The notes: generated by a model not told the origin, from the letters alone. A stretch of DNA of 64,000 bases from Phycisphaerae bacterium (GCA_029260115.1 JAJDDW010000040.1:1-64000), one strand, 5' to 3'; shown: positions 43,863 through 53,528, counted from the stretch's first letter. Program-made: numbers and translations.

Positions 43863-46621
43863 TGTTGAACCTCGGCACAAGACTTGGTCCTTACGAGATC
43901 CTCTCGCCCCTCGGGGCGGGCGGTATGGGCGAGGTCTATCTTGCCAACGATTCCAAGCTAGATCGTCAAGTGGCGATCAAGGTATTGCCAGAATCTATGA
44001 CGCGGGATAAGGAGAGAGTCGCGCGCTTTGAGCGGGAGGCCAAGCTCTTGGCGTCGCTCAACCACTCCAACATCGCCGCGATTCACGGTTTCGATGATTC
44101 AGAGGGTATACGATTCCTTATCATGGAATATGTCGAGGGTGAGACGCTTTCGCAGCGGCTCGACGGCGGTCCGTTTTCCGTCGAGGACACGCTGGATGTC
44201 GCCAAGCAAATGGCTGAGGCGCTGGCAGCTGCCCATAACAAAGGCGTGATACACCGGGATCTAAAACCGGGCAACGTCATGGTCCGGTCGGATGGAACTG
44301 TCAAAGTGCTCGACTTCGGTTTGGCCAAGGCTATGGCCGAGGAATCATCGGGACCGGCCCCGGCAGATTCGCCCACCATCACTATGAACTACAGTCGCCC
44401 CGGTATCATTCTTGGGACAGCTGCGTACATGAGTCCGGAGCAAGCCCGCGGTCGTCCGCTCGACAAACGCACCGACATCTGGTCGTTCGGGGTCGTGCTG
44501 TACGAGATGCTTACGGGGATCAATCCGTTTCGTGGCGAGACGGTGACGGACTCTTCTGGCGCTATTTTGCACAAAGTCCCGGATTGGTCATTATTACCGC
44601 CCGGTACGCCGCCGACGATCCATCTTCTTTTACGTCGATGCTTGACCAAGGATCGCAAGCGCCGCCTGCACGACATCGGCGATGCCCGGGTAGCCCTCGA
44701 AGACGCCATTGCCGACCCGACGGGATCATCGCTTACGGAGCTTCTCCGCGCCGAGGGCGGCTCTTCGACAACAAGGCTAGGGGCGAAACGAGTTCCGCTC
44801 GTACTATTCGGGATATTGTTCGGCGCGCTATGCGTCTTCTTAGCGACCGTAGGTCTGAAGTCGTCCGCCAATCGTTCCATTCGAGCGCCCATCCGCTTTA
44901 CGTTTGCGGTTACCAAACCGGATGCCGGCGTGGAGAAGAAACAACTGTCGCCCGTCAGGCTGGCGGTAGCGCCGGACGGATCGTCGATGGTGGTTCAGGT
45001 GGCCGGCGAGGATCAGCCGCTTTACATTCGCGAAATGGACGCATTCACTATTCGCCCACTTCCCGGGACTGAAGGCGCCTCGTTCCCTTTCTTTTCCCCC
45101 GACGGCCAGATGATCGGATTCATCCGGTACGGACGGCTGATGCGCATACCTCGAACCGGTGGCGCTGTTGTGTCGATCAGCTCCCACGTCACCCGGGATG
45201 ACTACAAAGCACAGACTCCATGCTGGGTGAATGAAAATCTCATCGTCTTCGTCGGCGACTCAAACAATCTGCAACTATTCGGCACAGATCCCCATACGGG
45301 AAAATCGTCCACCCTGCTGTCGGCGCGTGACGTTCCTGAAGTAGTAGGATTTGAATCGTTCTGCCGCACGCCCAACCCGGACTACATCCTTGTGGCTGGA
45401 TACACCGGAAATACCATCGAGCACTACGCCATTCTAGCCCTCTCCTTGAAAGACGGTTCGGTCATCCAAGTCGCTCCGAAAGCCACTTCTCCGATGGTCG
45501 TGCGTGATGAGATTGTGGTGTACTTGAAGGATTCTTCCCTTTATGCGGCACGCTTCGACTTCGAGGCCATGCGCGTCGTCGGTCCCGAAGTCGTCGTCCA
45601 CGTCGGAGTTGCTGCGGACGACTGGGGCGGCACGGCCGTGTACGACGTGTCCTCAACGGGTACGTTTGCCTACGTCCCCGGTCAGCGCGCCAGCGTCGGG
45701 CGCCATCTGGCATGGGTTGACCGAACGGGAAAGATCGAGCGCGCTTCCGGGAAACAGGATGCATTCCGGGAACCGCTGTCGATTTCGCCCGATGGAAAGC
45801 GCGTCATGGTCAATACGCTACGACGCGCCTCGGAGCTTTGGAGTGTGGACCTGAAGACGCAGAGTATGCGCGGTCTGAACACGATCGGCGAATCGTATGA
45901 CGCAATATGGTCAGCAATCGGTACACGGATCGCATACAGTAGGTGGCGGCCTGAGAAAGGGTACGAAGCCAATGAAGTCGTGGTCAAGGATATGGAAAGT
46001 GGAGGAGAAACCGTCCTGCCGCTCGAAGGGGCGCTCCATTATCCAAGATCGTGGCTTGCTGATGATCGTGGCCTTGTGATCGCACGCCGGGAGCGTTCCG
46101 AGAATGCACAAGAGAAGCGGACGTTGTTCTTGCACCTGTTCGACAAGCCCAACGTGACCCAACCGATCTTTGACAGCTCCGCTGCAATCTCCGGCGGAGT
46201 GCTTTCGCACGATGGAAAGTGGCTCGCATATGTTTCTGACGAAGGGGGCCGCCCCGAGTTATTCGTCCGGGCGTTTCCGGATGATGGCCGAAGGTTGCAT
46301 GTATCAGGCGTCGGAATTGTGATTGATGAGATCATTCGCTGGGCGCCCGATGACACGGAAATCTACTGGGTTGGAAACGATCGCATGATGGGCGCAGAGT
46401 TCGAGCCGGAAGCGCCGGCGAAGATCGGCGCGCCGGACGCTCTTTTTGAGTCGCCCTGGCCCAATGCGGACCAACGGTGGGCCACGTTCGATGTCGCTCC
46501 TGACGGTCGATTTATCATGATCGAACCGGCCGAGTGGGAGAAATCGCCGCGCGAGATTAGCGTCGTGCTCAATTGGGACGAGGAACTCCGGGCGCAGTTG
46601 CTAACGGGCGGCAATCGATGA
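43862..46621 (+). CDS. Receptor-like Ser/Thr protein kinase with TolB-type beta-propeller, copy 2
   Basis: A 919-residue paralogue of the preceding kinase. The kinase domain is nearly the same (LGAGGMGEVYLANDSKLDRQ, IHRDLKPGNVM, DFGLAKAMAEES, MSPEQARGRPLDKRTDIW), with one membrane helix at about 305-325 (VPLVLFGILFGALCVFLATV). The propeller part has diverged strongly and keeps only some SPDG blades, as expected for duplicated sensors with different ligands. The ATG at 43862 overlaps the preceding stop. A longer in-frame start at 43709 would read through the end of copy 1 in another frame and is rejected. Its stop overlaps the start of a truncated third copy. Confidence 0.92.
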   Translation: MLNLGTRLGPYEILSPLGAGGMGEVYLANDSKLDRQVAIKVLPESMTRDKERVARFEREAKLLASLNHSNIAAIHGFDDSEGIRFLIMEYVEGETLSQRLDGGPFSVEDTLDVAKQMAEALAAAHNKGVIHRDLKPGNVMVRSDGTVKVLDFGLAKAMAEESSGPAPADSPTITMNYSRPGIILGTAAYMSPEQARGRPLDKRTDIWSFGVVLYEMLTGINPFRGETVTDSSGAILHKVPDWSLLPPGTPPTIHLLLRRCLTKDRKRRLHDIGDARVALEDAIADPTGSSLTELLRAEGGSSTTRLGAKRVPLVLFGILFGALCVFLATVGLKSSANRSIRAPIRFTFAVTKPDAGVEKKQLSPVRLAVAPDGSSMVVQVAGEDQPLYIREMDAFTIRPLPGTEGASFPFFSPDGQMIGFIRYGRLMRIPRTGGAVVSISSHVTRDDYKAQTPCWVNENLIVFVGDSNNLQLFGTDPHTGKSSTLLSARDVPEVVGFESFCRTPNPDYILVAGYTGNTIEHYAILALSLKDGSVIQVAPKATSPMVVRDEIVVYLKDSSLYAARFDFEAMRVVGPEVVVHVGVAADDWGGTAVYDVSSTGTFAYVPGQRASVGRHLAWVDRTGKIERASGKQDAFREPLSISPDGKRVMVNTLRRASELWSVDLKTQSMRGLNTIGESYDAIWSAIGTRIAYSRWRPEKGYEANEVVVKDMESGGETVLPLEGALHYPRSWLADDRGLVIARRERSENAQEKRTLFLHLFDKPNVTQPIFDSSAAISGGVLSHDGKWLAYVSDEGGRPELFVRAFPDDGRRLHVSGVGIVIDEIIRWAPDDTEIYWVGNDRMMGAEFEPEAPAKIGAPDALFESPWPNADQRWATFDVAPDGRFIMIEPAEWEKSPREISVVLNWDEELRAQLLTGGNR

Positions 46622-46821
46622 GCCTTTCTTCCGGCACAAAACTTGGCCCCTACGAGATCCTCTCGCCACTCAGGGTGGGCGGCACGGGGAAGCCGATGAT
46701 AAACGCTCGGATACATTCCAGCGTAATTATAAAACCGCAGTCAACGAGGGAGGTAGGACATACCATGGCCGAAAACGACAACCATCATTCACCTGTCTGC
46801 TGCATCAGGAACGCTGCATAG
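46618..46821 (+). pseudogene. Remnant of a third tandem kinase gene
   Basis: The ATG overlaps the stop of kinase copy 2 (ATGA), exactly as copy 2 overlaps copy 1. The first 20 codons (SSGTKLGPYEILSPLRVGG) match the start of both kinases, including DNA-level identity, but the frame then leaves the kinase sequence within the glycine loop (VGGTGKP instead of AGGMGEVY) and runs 43 unrelated codons to a stop. The catalytic domain is absent, so this is the 5' end of a deleted copy and the right edge of the tandem array. Confidence 0.8.
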
Positions 46822-47054
46822 GGTTTCTTCATCCGGTCTGAGATAAAGAGTATCTCGCGAGGCAGGTTTCTGACACCAACGCCATGATCCAGAAAAAGTG
46901 TCATAATTTCAATTCGTTACGTTGGCTCACCGTAGAGTTTGCTGAATTTTTAAATAAATTTCTTCTCATCATAATTATTCGTGACTATCCAAATCATATC
47001 TAACTTATTGTCGGCAAACATGGATAAACATATGGCGCTATGCCCCACCATCTA

Positions 47055-47372
47055 CTAGTCCACGGAAGAAAATTCGGCGAACATCTCTCCTGCCTCTTCG
47101 AGCTTAGATAGGGGAATAAATTCACAGACTTGAGCATACTCTTCCCACATTTTAAGCACTTCCGGATTAGCATGCGCCGATTCAATAGCTTGCTTCGATT
47201 TCCATTCAAAGACTTCAACGATGGTTCCGTTTTTTGATCTCATAAGGATCGATTCTCTATCCGTAACAAGTCCTTCAGCCCTCAATCTTGGAACATGGGT
47301 TTTCATAAGGAGATCAAGTTCTTTCTCTTTCCCAGGCATTGGCTTATAGCCAACGATGACGACAACGCCCAT
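47055..47372 (-). CDS. Antibiotic biosynthesis monooxygenase (ABM)-fold small protein
   Basis: A 105-residue protein resembling the dimeric alpha/beta-barrel ABM superfamily. It begins VVVIVGYKPMPGKEKELDLL, the usual first strand and helix, and continues with NGTIVEVFEWKSKQAIESAH and a helix ending in a hydrophobic strand. Members include quinol monooxygenases, heme-degrading enzymes and many of unknown role; the active residues differ too much to choose. A good ribosome site, GGAGG, lies seven bases before the ATG. It is surrounded by AT-rich non-coding DNA and appears monocistronic. Confidence 0.72.
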   Translation of the reverse strand: MGVVVIVGYKPMPGKEKELDLLMKTHVPRLRAEGLVTDRESILMRSKNGTIVEVFEWKSKQAIESAHANPEVLKMWEEYAQVCEFIPLSKLEEAGEMFAEFSSVD

Positions 47373-47637
47373 GATTACACCTCCAAATTGTTAAGTAAGT
47401 TTAATAATCGTTCGATTGTCTCCATCATAACGCCTTTCCGGATCGTGAGTAGCAGTTGCAGTAAAAATTTGAAATATGTGCACTACGATGCCATATAGCC
47501 ATATTTTTTCCTTCCGATTCGCACACATACCTGTTAAACTAAGGCGTCCGGCTATGGCAGGTAGCGTGCACCTACGAATCTACCCTCCTAGAGCCAGAGC
47601 GAATTAACATTTACGGTAATGCTGCAAGAGGGACACG

Positions 47638-49113
47638 ATGCGTCTACACATGCTAAAATTTTCGAGGTCTGTTCTCATACTGGCTACGCTCGGTGGCCTG
47701 GTTTGGGTCAGCGCCGGCGACTTAAACCCACCCCCTGGTGCGGTCACTCCCACCATGAAAACGCTCGCCGATGTGGAGCCACGCATCGCTATCAACGCGA
47801 CCAATACACCCGGCGATGTGCCGTCGATGTACAGAATTACGCAATCTGGGTCGTATTACTTGACGGGCAATATTACGGGCATGCCGGGTAGGAGCGGCAT
47901 CAGGATATTAACCGGGGAGGTCACGCTCGACTTAAACGGGTTTTTGCTGGAGGGTGCGGGTGCTGAATCAGCCATTGTGCTCGACAGCGTGTCTAATGTC
48001 GTTATTAAAAATGGCTTCATTGCGAATTGGAATGTGCAAGCCATCACCGGTGCCAATAGCACGGGGCTGCGGATCGAGAATGTTCACATCAAAAACATAC
48101 CCGGAGTGTCGGTCTTCGTCGGCGCTGAAACGGTTATTCACGACAGTAACATTGAGAACTCTTTCAGCGGTTTTCAAGTCGGACCCCGCTCACGAATAGA
48201 GCGATGTGATGTGCGCGGCGGGTCTGCCGGAACTGCGATCTCCGTTTCCACTGGCAGCCTGGTGGCCAACTGCCTATTAAGCGGCAACAGCGGCGTGGGT
48301 ATTAGTGTTTTCGGGGTCGGCTCAGTCATCAAAAATAATGTCGTCAGCGGCAGCGGCAGCGGCAGTATAGGCATCGTTGTCAGCGGTGTGGATTCAACGA
48401 GTAATCGAATAGAAAATAACCATGTGATTGGCGGCGGTGTCGGCATCGGTATAACAAGCGCAGAAAACTTCGTGTCAGGCAATACCGTCATAGGCAACAC
48501 TGACAACTACAACTTTGCAGCTGGCAATAAACTCAACATTTTACTCTGCGAGATTCCCGAGTCCATCGACTGGCCCGCAAACGTCGTCTTAGCTGGATCG
48601 TTAACCGCAGCCGTTAATTCCGACGGCCTAACTATCCGTGCCGATAACGTCACTGTTGATCTCGCCGGTCACGCACTCATCGGATCCGCCGGTTCGACAA
48701 CCGGCCAAGGTATCTCCGTGAATGGGCGCACTAATGTTGAAATTAAAAACGGCACCATACGCAATTTCGGCGGCAATGGCATCAGCGAATCGTTCCCCTC
48801 GGGGTTAGCCCACCGAATCATTGATGTCAGAACAGTGTCGAATAAGGCGATCGGAATCTCGTTGCAAGGAAGTGCTCATTTGGTCAAAGGATGCACCGCC
48901 CATGGAAATGCCACTGTTGGCATAGGCCTCTTTGGTTCAGGCAATCGGGTGATCGGTAACTCGGCTTTCCTGAACGGTGCGGAAGGGATCATCGCTGGCA
49001 GTAACAGCCTGATCGATAAAAACTCAGCCTATAATAACGATCAATTAGCCGCAGGCCTTTCCAACATCAAATCATGCCCCAATTGCACATTTGGATTAAA
49101 CCACGCGCCGTAA
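47638..49113 (+). CDS. Secreted right-handed parallel beta-helix protein
   Basis: A 491-residue exported protein: signal peptide in the first 27 residues (SVLILATLGGLVWVSAG), then a planctomycete-type opening YRITQSGSYYLTGNITG and repeated short beta-helix rungs such as NVVIKNGFIANW, LRIENVHIKNI, GSVIKNNVVSGSG and GNRVIGNSAFLNG. A second helix start (VTVDLAGHALIGSAG) near residue 340 shows two consecutive beta-helix domains. The fold is that of NosD/CASH proteins and pectate lyases, but no catalytic residues are recognised, so adhesion or polysaccharide binding is as likely as hydrolysis. GAGG lies just before the ATG. It is followed 14 bases later by the next secreted protein gene. Confidence 0.85.
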   Translation: MRLHMLKFSRSVLILATLGGLVWVSAGDLNPPPGAVTPTMKTLADVEPRIAINATNTPGDVPSMYRITQSGSYYLTGNITGMPGRSGIRILTGEVTLDLNGFLLEGAGAESAIVLDSVSNVVIKNGFIANWNVQAITGANSTGLRIENVHIKNIPGVSVFVGAETVIHDSNIENSFSGFQVGPRSRIERCDVRGGSAGTAISVSTGSLVANCLLSGNSGVGISVFGVGSVIKNNVVSGSGSGSIGIVVSGVDSTSNRIENNHVIGGGVGIGITSAENFVSGNTVIGNTDNYNFAAGNKLNILLCEIPESIDWPANVVLAGSLTAAVNSDGLTIRADNVTVDLAGHALIGSAGSTTGQGISVNGRTNVEIKNGTIRNFGGNGISESFPSGLAHRIIDVRTVSNKAIGISLQGSAHLVKGCTAHGNATVGIGLFGSGNRVIGNSAFLNGAEGIIAGSNSLIDKNSAYNNDQLAAGLSNIKSCPNCTFGLNHAP

Positions 49114-49127
49114 TCGATGAACTAGAC

Positions 49128-49799
49128 ATGAAAATTGCACTGCTATCGACTATCGCTATCTTGATTGCCCCAACTGGCTTAAGGCTCGCACCGCCCAATA
49201 TCGACCCGATCCATAAGTTTGCTTGGAGTGAAAACATTGGCTGGACGAATTGGCTCAGCGACGCGCCCAATCCCGGAGACGGCGTCATAGTATCTCCCGA
49301 TTTTCTCGCTGGGTTTATATGGGCAGAAAACATCGGCTGGATCAACCTCGGGAATGGCGGCGGGCCATACGACAATGATCCGCAGGCCTCGTCCACTTTT
49401 GGCGTCAATATCAATTTCCTAACCGGCGATATGTTCGGCAAGGCCTGGGGAGAAAACATCGGCTGGATCAACTTTGATACGCGCGCTACGCAAGGGGCGA
49501 CTAGCCAACAGGCACGGTTTGATTACTGCGAGAATCGATTCCGGGGATACGCATGGGGAGAAAACATCGGCTGGGTAAACCTTGATGATGCCATGAATTT
49601 CGTCGCGATGGGTCCAAACTGTCAACCGGGTGACATCGCCTGCGATGGCCTCATTGGGTTATTGGACTATTCAAAATTTCCCGCAGCCATCACCGGGCCT
49701 GACCAATCGGCTAGCTGCCCACTTTACGATGCCAACAGCGACGGCGATGTAGACCTCCGCGATTTCGCCGAATTCCAAGCTGTGTTCACCGGCCCGTAA
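49128..49799 (+). CDS. Secreted ENIGW-repeat protein with dockerin-like C-terminus
   Basis: A 223-residue exported protein. A signal peptide (IALLSTIAILIAPTGLRL) precedes four copies of a 30-40 residue repeat centred on W-[SAG]-ENIGW-[IVT]-N (DNA at 49230, 49326, 49452 and 49560). The end, from DIACDGLIGLLDYSKF to DANSDGDVDLRDFAEFQAV, is a dockerin-type pair of calcium-loop segments common in planctomycete secreted proteins and used for attachment to cohesin-like partners or the cell surface. The repeat's function is unknown. Probably co-expressed with the beta-helix protein upstream, and both likely act outside the cell. Confidence 0.8.
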   Translation: MKIALLSTIAILIAPTGLRLAPPNIDPIHKFAWSENIGWTNWLSDAPNPGDGVIVSPDFLAGFIWAENIGWINLGNGGGPYDNDPQASSTFGVNINFLTGDMFGKAWGENIGWINFDTRATQGATSQQARFDYCENRFRGYAWGENIGWVNLDDAMNFVAMGPNCQPGDIACDGLIGLLDYSKFPAAITGPDQSASCPLYDANSDGDVDLRDFAEFQAVFTGP

Positions 49800-50044
49800 C
49801 CCACGCCCTCTTTGTTGAATAACCGCTGAAATAGCCAGTGCGACGCTGTCAACTATTGCGATGGTTGTCGGCCATGTAACTATCACATACGGCTGACCGT
49901 AGCCCGCAAGTTGAACGAGCACGACGTCTATCAACATCAGCGCTACCCTGCCATAGCACCTGCTCCATCGCTCGTTCTTCCTGCAAGGACATCTTCGATT
50001 CAGATTGTAGTGGATACACGCTGGGATGTTGCGTCAAGAAATTC

Positions 50045-51709
50045 CTATTTTTCAGCATCTCTATTGAGAAGAAATTGTGCTCGCAACAAAGCGCTCTCAA
50101 TGTTCGGCAAAATATTTTCCTCACCTATCTCGTCAAACAATCCGGAATGTTTCAATGCCTTAAGTGGCTGATCGCGAAGGCCTGAAAGCAAGATGGCCAC
50201 ATTGTGTTTACATGAGCTATTCACCACTTGGTCAAGCGCTTGTAACGCAGTCGCATCAATACTTAAAACGTTGCGCATTCTTAAAATTCGTATTTTAGGT
50301 CTGTCGTCTAAAAGGTTCATCGTTTCAGTGAACTTGGCAGCTACACCAAAAAAGAAGGCACCCACTATTTCATACACTTCGACGCCATCTGGGATATCTC
50401 TCTGGCCCAAATCCAACGTGTCGCCATTCTCATCACTTCCAGTAATTTCCTTGGTGATATTATCTATGTTTGGTGTAAGCGATAGCCTATGAATCAACAG
50501 AAAAGCTGATAATACGATTCCAATTTGAATCGCCAAAGTTAAGTCAAAAACAATCGTCAAGAAAAACGTGGAGAGAAGCACAACGACATCGCTTCTCGGT
50601 GAACGAAGAATCCGTAAAAAAGAACGCCATTCACTCATGTGATAGGCAACAACCACAAGAATCCCTGCTAGACACGCCAATGGAATATAAATGGCCCACT
50701 TGGAAAATAAATACATGATTAACACGAGGGTCAAAGCATGGACTATGCCTGCAATAGGAGTCCGCCCTCCACTCTGAACATTGGTGGCCGTCCTAGCAAT
50801 GGCTCCGGTTGCAGGCATGCCACCGAACAAAGCCGAAGCTATATTGGCAATACCTTGAGCGATCAGTTCCGTATTTGATCGATGTTTTCCTCCGATCATC
50901 CCGTCAGCCACCACGGCGCTGAGAAGAGATTCTATTGCGGCAAGTATGGCAATGGTAAAAGCGGAGGGGATCAACGATTGAATCATTCCCAAATCAAACG
51001 ATGGCAGTTTGGGCATTGGAAGCGCATGTGGAATCTCCCCGTATTTACTGCCAATCGTCTCCACTGGAAGTTCAAAAACCGTGGCAATAATAGTCATCGA
51101 CAAGAGTGCCACGAGTGACCCTGGGATCGTTTTAAAACATTTCTTCCACACCAATATAATCGCTAAGGTCGATACCCCAATTCCGATGGCATAAGGGCTT
51201 ACTTGATTTATGTTTTCATAATAAGAATGCCATTTTTCAAAAAATTCTGCTGGGACATTTTTGATTCCCAATCCTAAAAAGTCATTGAATTGAGAAGAGG
51301 CAATAAGAATAGCAATTCCCGAAGTGAATCCTACAGTCACGGGATAAGGAATAAATTTGATGACGCCGCCTAATCTGACGAAACCAAATATCATCAGGAT
51401 GATACCGGCCATCAAAGTCGAGAGAATCAGACCGTCCATGCCATGCTTTTGAACGATGCTGTATACAATAACCACAAAGGCTCCGGTTGGACCGCCGATC
51501 TGTACCCGGCTTCCACCCAATGCCGCGATTAGAAAACCGGCCACCACGGCTGTTACCAGGCCCTTGTCGGGCGAGACACCAGACGCGATAGCAAAAGCAA
51601 TAGCCAGCGGCATTGCCACCACACCGACAATCAATCCTGCGATCATATCTGCACGGAATTGTTCGCCGGAGTAATCTTTGAGGCATGTGAATAGTTTTGG
51701 TTTAAACAT
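50045..51709 (-). CDS. SulP family anion transporter with STAS domain
   Basis: A 554-residue transporter. The N-terminal membrane part has 10-12 helices with the SulP signature region GLIVGVVAMPLAIAFAIASG and later GGMPATGAIARTATNVQSGG. The C-terminal cytoplasmic STAS domain (about residues 445-545) contains VEVYEIVGAFFFGVAAKF and ILRMRNVLSIDATALQALD, with the conserved serine region intact. SulP proteins move sulfate, bicarbonate or other anions, usually with Na+ or H+. The substrate cannot be read from sequence. The ATG at 51709 is preferred over a TTG three codons upstream. No ribosome site is obvious for either. Confidence 0.92.
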   Translation of the reverse strand: MFKPKLFTCLKDYSGEQFRADMIAGLIVGVVAMPLAIAFAIASGVSPDKGLVTAVVAGFLIAALGGSRVQIGGPTGAFVVIVYSIVQKHGMDGLILSTLMAGIILMIFGFVRLGGVIKFIPYPVTVGFTSGIAILIASSQFNDFLGLGIKNVPAEFFEKWHSYYENINQVSPYAIGIGVSTLAIILVWKKCFKTIPGSLVALLSMTIIATVFELPVETIGSKYGEIPHALPMPKLPSFDLGMIQSLIPSAFTIAILAAIESLLSAVVADGMIGGKHRSNTELIAQGIANIASALFGGMPATGAIARTATNVQSGGRTPIAGIVHALTLVLIMYLFSKWAIYIPLACLAGILVVVAYHMSEWRSFLRILRSPRSDVVVLLSTFFLTIVFDLTLAIQIGIVLSAFLLIHRLSLTPNIDNITKEITGSDENGDTLDLGQRDIPDGVEVYEIVGAFFFGVAAKFTETMNLLDDRPKIRILRMRNVLSIDATALQALDQVVNSSCKHNVAILLSGLRDQPLKALKHSGLFDEIGEENILPNIESALLRAQFLLNRDAEK

Positions 51710-51857
51710 AGTAACCAAGATGCTCGATTAAGTTAAAAAATTCAAGTTCCACTGGGGGTCCGAGCGTTAGAAGGCTGTTAACCCAGCGAGGGTTGTTCAA
51801 TAGAGAGTTTTGGGTTTTCATGAGAGCCTTTGTAACTCTTCGTCTTCAACGGCTTGC

Positions 51858-51890
51858 AAAAAAAAAACCCGGAGGCTGTCAACCTCAGGG
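51858..51890 (-). terminator. Terminator left behind at the displaced tRNA-Asn 3' end
   Basis: Read on the minus strand: CCCTGAGGTTGACAGCCTCCGGG forms a stem (CCC/GGG, one mismatch, GAGG/CCTC plus two weaker pairs) followed by ten T residues (51858-51867). A second hairpin, GCCTGA/TCAGGC, lies at 51909-51924, directly after T7 at 51926-51932. Both follow the partial tRNA-Asn copy, whereas no such terminator follows the intact tRNA at 53664. They probably once terminated the tRNA transcript. Confidence 0.7.
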
Positions 51891-51933
51891 CCTGCATTAA
51901 CTACACGTGCCTGAAAATTCAGGCGAAAAAAAC

Positions 51934-51973
51934 CTCCCCGAGTAGGATTCGAACCTACGACCTAGCGGTTAAC
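51934..51973 (-). repeat. Displaced tRNA-Asn 3' half (att-like direct repeat, left)
   Basis: Forty bases identical to 53664-53703. They cover the discriminator, acceptor 3' strand, T arm, variable loop and the anticodon stem 3' strand up to GTTAAC. Beyond that point the similarity to the tRNA stops, so no functional tRNA is encoded here. Confidence 0.88.
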
Positions 51974-52094
51974 GGCGGGGAAACCGAACAAGCCATCAAA
52001 CGCAGGAACTCTAGGCCTGACAACAACTTAGCGTCACTTCGCAATTCTCGCAATTGTTGCGATTCATAGCTCTTGTAGGCACTAATGCGCAGTC

Positions 52095-52134
52095 TGACCA
52101 CATTTCTGGCGGTGAGAAGTGGTCAAAGTGGTCA
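52095..52134. repeat. GTGGTCA motif cluster, left
   Basis: TGACCAC at 52095-52101 and GTGGTCA at 52119-52125 and 52128-52134, the last two spaced nine bases apart. A matching cluster lies at the other end of the element, including the shared line AAGTGGTCAAARTGGTCA. They may be recombinase arm-type or repressor sites. Confidence 0.5.
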
Positions 52135-52226
52135 GGCATGATGATCACGTGATCCGAGTTTAACGAAGACTAGTGCATCGTTTGAAGTCGTGCGTTCCCA
52201 TTGACTGAGTTGTTGTCGGGGTTCGT

Positions 52227-53093
52227 TTACTTCGCGACCCAAATAGCGGTTGCGTCGGAATCGTTGCCGAATTGGAATGTGCAGTTGCGTCCCGCACAGC
52301 CGGCTTTGGTCCACATGCTCCAATCGAACTGATCCACCAGGCAGTCCATGCTGGTCAGCTCGAGGATGGTGCCACCCTTCATCGAGTAAAACAGCGCGGG
52401 GCCACTGAATGTAGAGCTACCCAGACATTGCGTTTCGCATTCGTCTCCTACGCAATCGACGACGGGGCTGACCCCTCCCAGCTCGGGATCATTGAGCCAA
52501 ACCGGTGCTTGAAAGCCGTTCAAGAAGAAACCGCTTCCTTCCACGTCGATTTGAAGTGTCGGCATCAGTACAAAGGTCACGGTAACGTCTTTGTCCGCAT
52601 CCATCAGCACGGTGGCCACACCCGCCTCTGGAGTCGCGTTAATGTCACCACCCCACTCCAAGAATTCGATGTGTGTTGTCTCCGATGGGGCCGGAGCGAC
52701 TGCGCCTCTGGCCAAGTTTAAGATGGCGCCCTGATCTTCAAAAGCGACCAGCGTCACGGACTTGCCGGAATCGACATCCACGTTCCACGACGTTGTTGGG
52801 TCATTTGCAGTTTTGATATAACGTCGCGTATCGATTCCTTCTCGGTAGTCACCATCCGCGCGTAGAATGGTGTCGTCACCAATGAAAACCCACACAGCGG
52901 CACCAAAAAATGAGGTTCCAAACCCTTCGCCCGCCCAGTTCACCGTCAAGCGGAATCGCTCCGAGTCGGTATCGGTGCTGGTGTTGTTATTGGTGTTGCT
53001 GTTCGCGTTCGTAGTCGTCGCCGGTTGGCCACAATTCAACTGGACCAGAGAAAGTACGGACGCTGCTACAATCATCTTGGACGAGACGCTCAT
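52227..53093 (-). CDS. Lipoprotein with InlB-B-repeat-like domain, cargo of the tRNA-Asn element
   Basis: A 288-residue exported protein. A hydrophobic signal ending VLSLVQLNC suggests a lipoprotein, though with an atypical lipobox, and is followed by an Asn/Thr-rich linker (TTTNANSNTNNNTSTDTD). The line THIEFLEWGGDINATPEAGV followed by VLMDADKDVTVTFV is the pattern of divergent InlB B-repeat/bacterial repeat domains found in surface proteins. Four to six cysteines in the last 90 residues may form disulfides. The ATG at 53093 has GAGG seven bases upstream, which decides the start against one 25 codons earlier. It is the only gene in the element. Function is unknown. Confidence 0.75.
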   Translation of the reverse strand: MSVSSKMIVAASVLSLVQLNCGQPATTTNANSNTNNNTSTDTDSERFRLTVNWAGEGFGTSFFGAAVWVFIGDDTILRADGDYREGIDTRRYIKTANDPTTSWNVDVDSGKSVTLVAFEDQGAILNLARGAVAPAPSETTHIEFLEWGGDINATPEAGVATVLMDADKDVTVTFVLMPTLQIDVEGSGFFLNGFQAPVWLNDPELGGVSPVVDCVGDECETQCLGSSTFSGPALFYSMKGGTILELTSMDCLVDQFDWSMWTKAGCAGRNCTFQFGNDSDATAIWVAK

Positions 53094-53528
53094 ACTAATC
53101 CTCACAGTTTGGTCAAAAGGAATACAGTGTGGTGATCCGGCAACAACTCCCTCCGTTACTTGCTGCATTTGATCTAATCTGGGTGGTCTGTTCGGTTCAA
53201 AACAGTGGTCCCGGGCCCGTAATTGGTGCTCTCGACAACTGAACTACACATCGCGGAAGCGGGTATCTTCGCCAGTCCACTTTACCAGCTAGAGGACGAT
53301 TTGGAAATCCCCCAAGCGTTTTCTGATATTGCCGGTATCTGTCATTGACTTCGATCGCGTAGGCAGCCTCGTCCGTTCAGCGGAAGCAATCAGCCAGGTC
53401 GAAACCGATCCGGACGTAACTCAACAACTGAGCATTGTCAGCCAGTGTCGATTCGCGAGAGCTGATTATCACGGATGCAGTACCGATTGGCTATCGCCCG
53501 ACCTTGCCTACGATCGAACGGTCTCTAG

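Noticed and set aside
53205-53310. Possible additional tRNA genes on the minus strand
   Set aside because: D-arm-like and T-arm-like strings are present but the anticodon and acceptor stems do not pair; recorded only as scraps.
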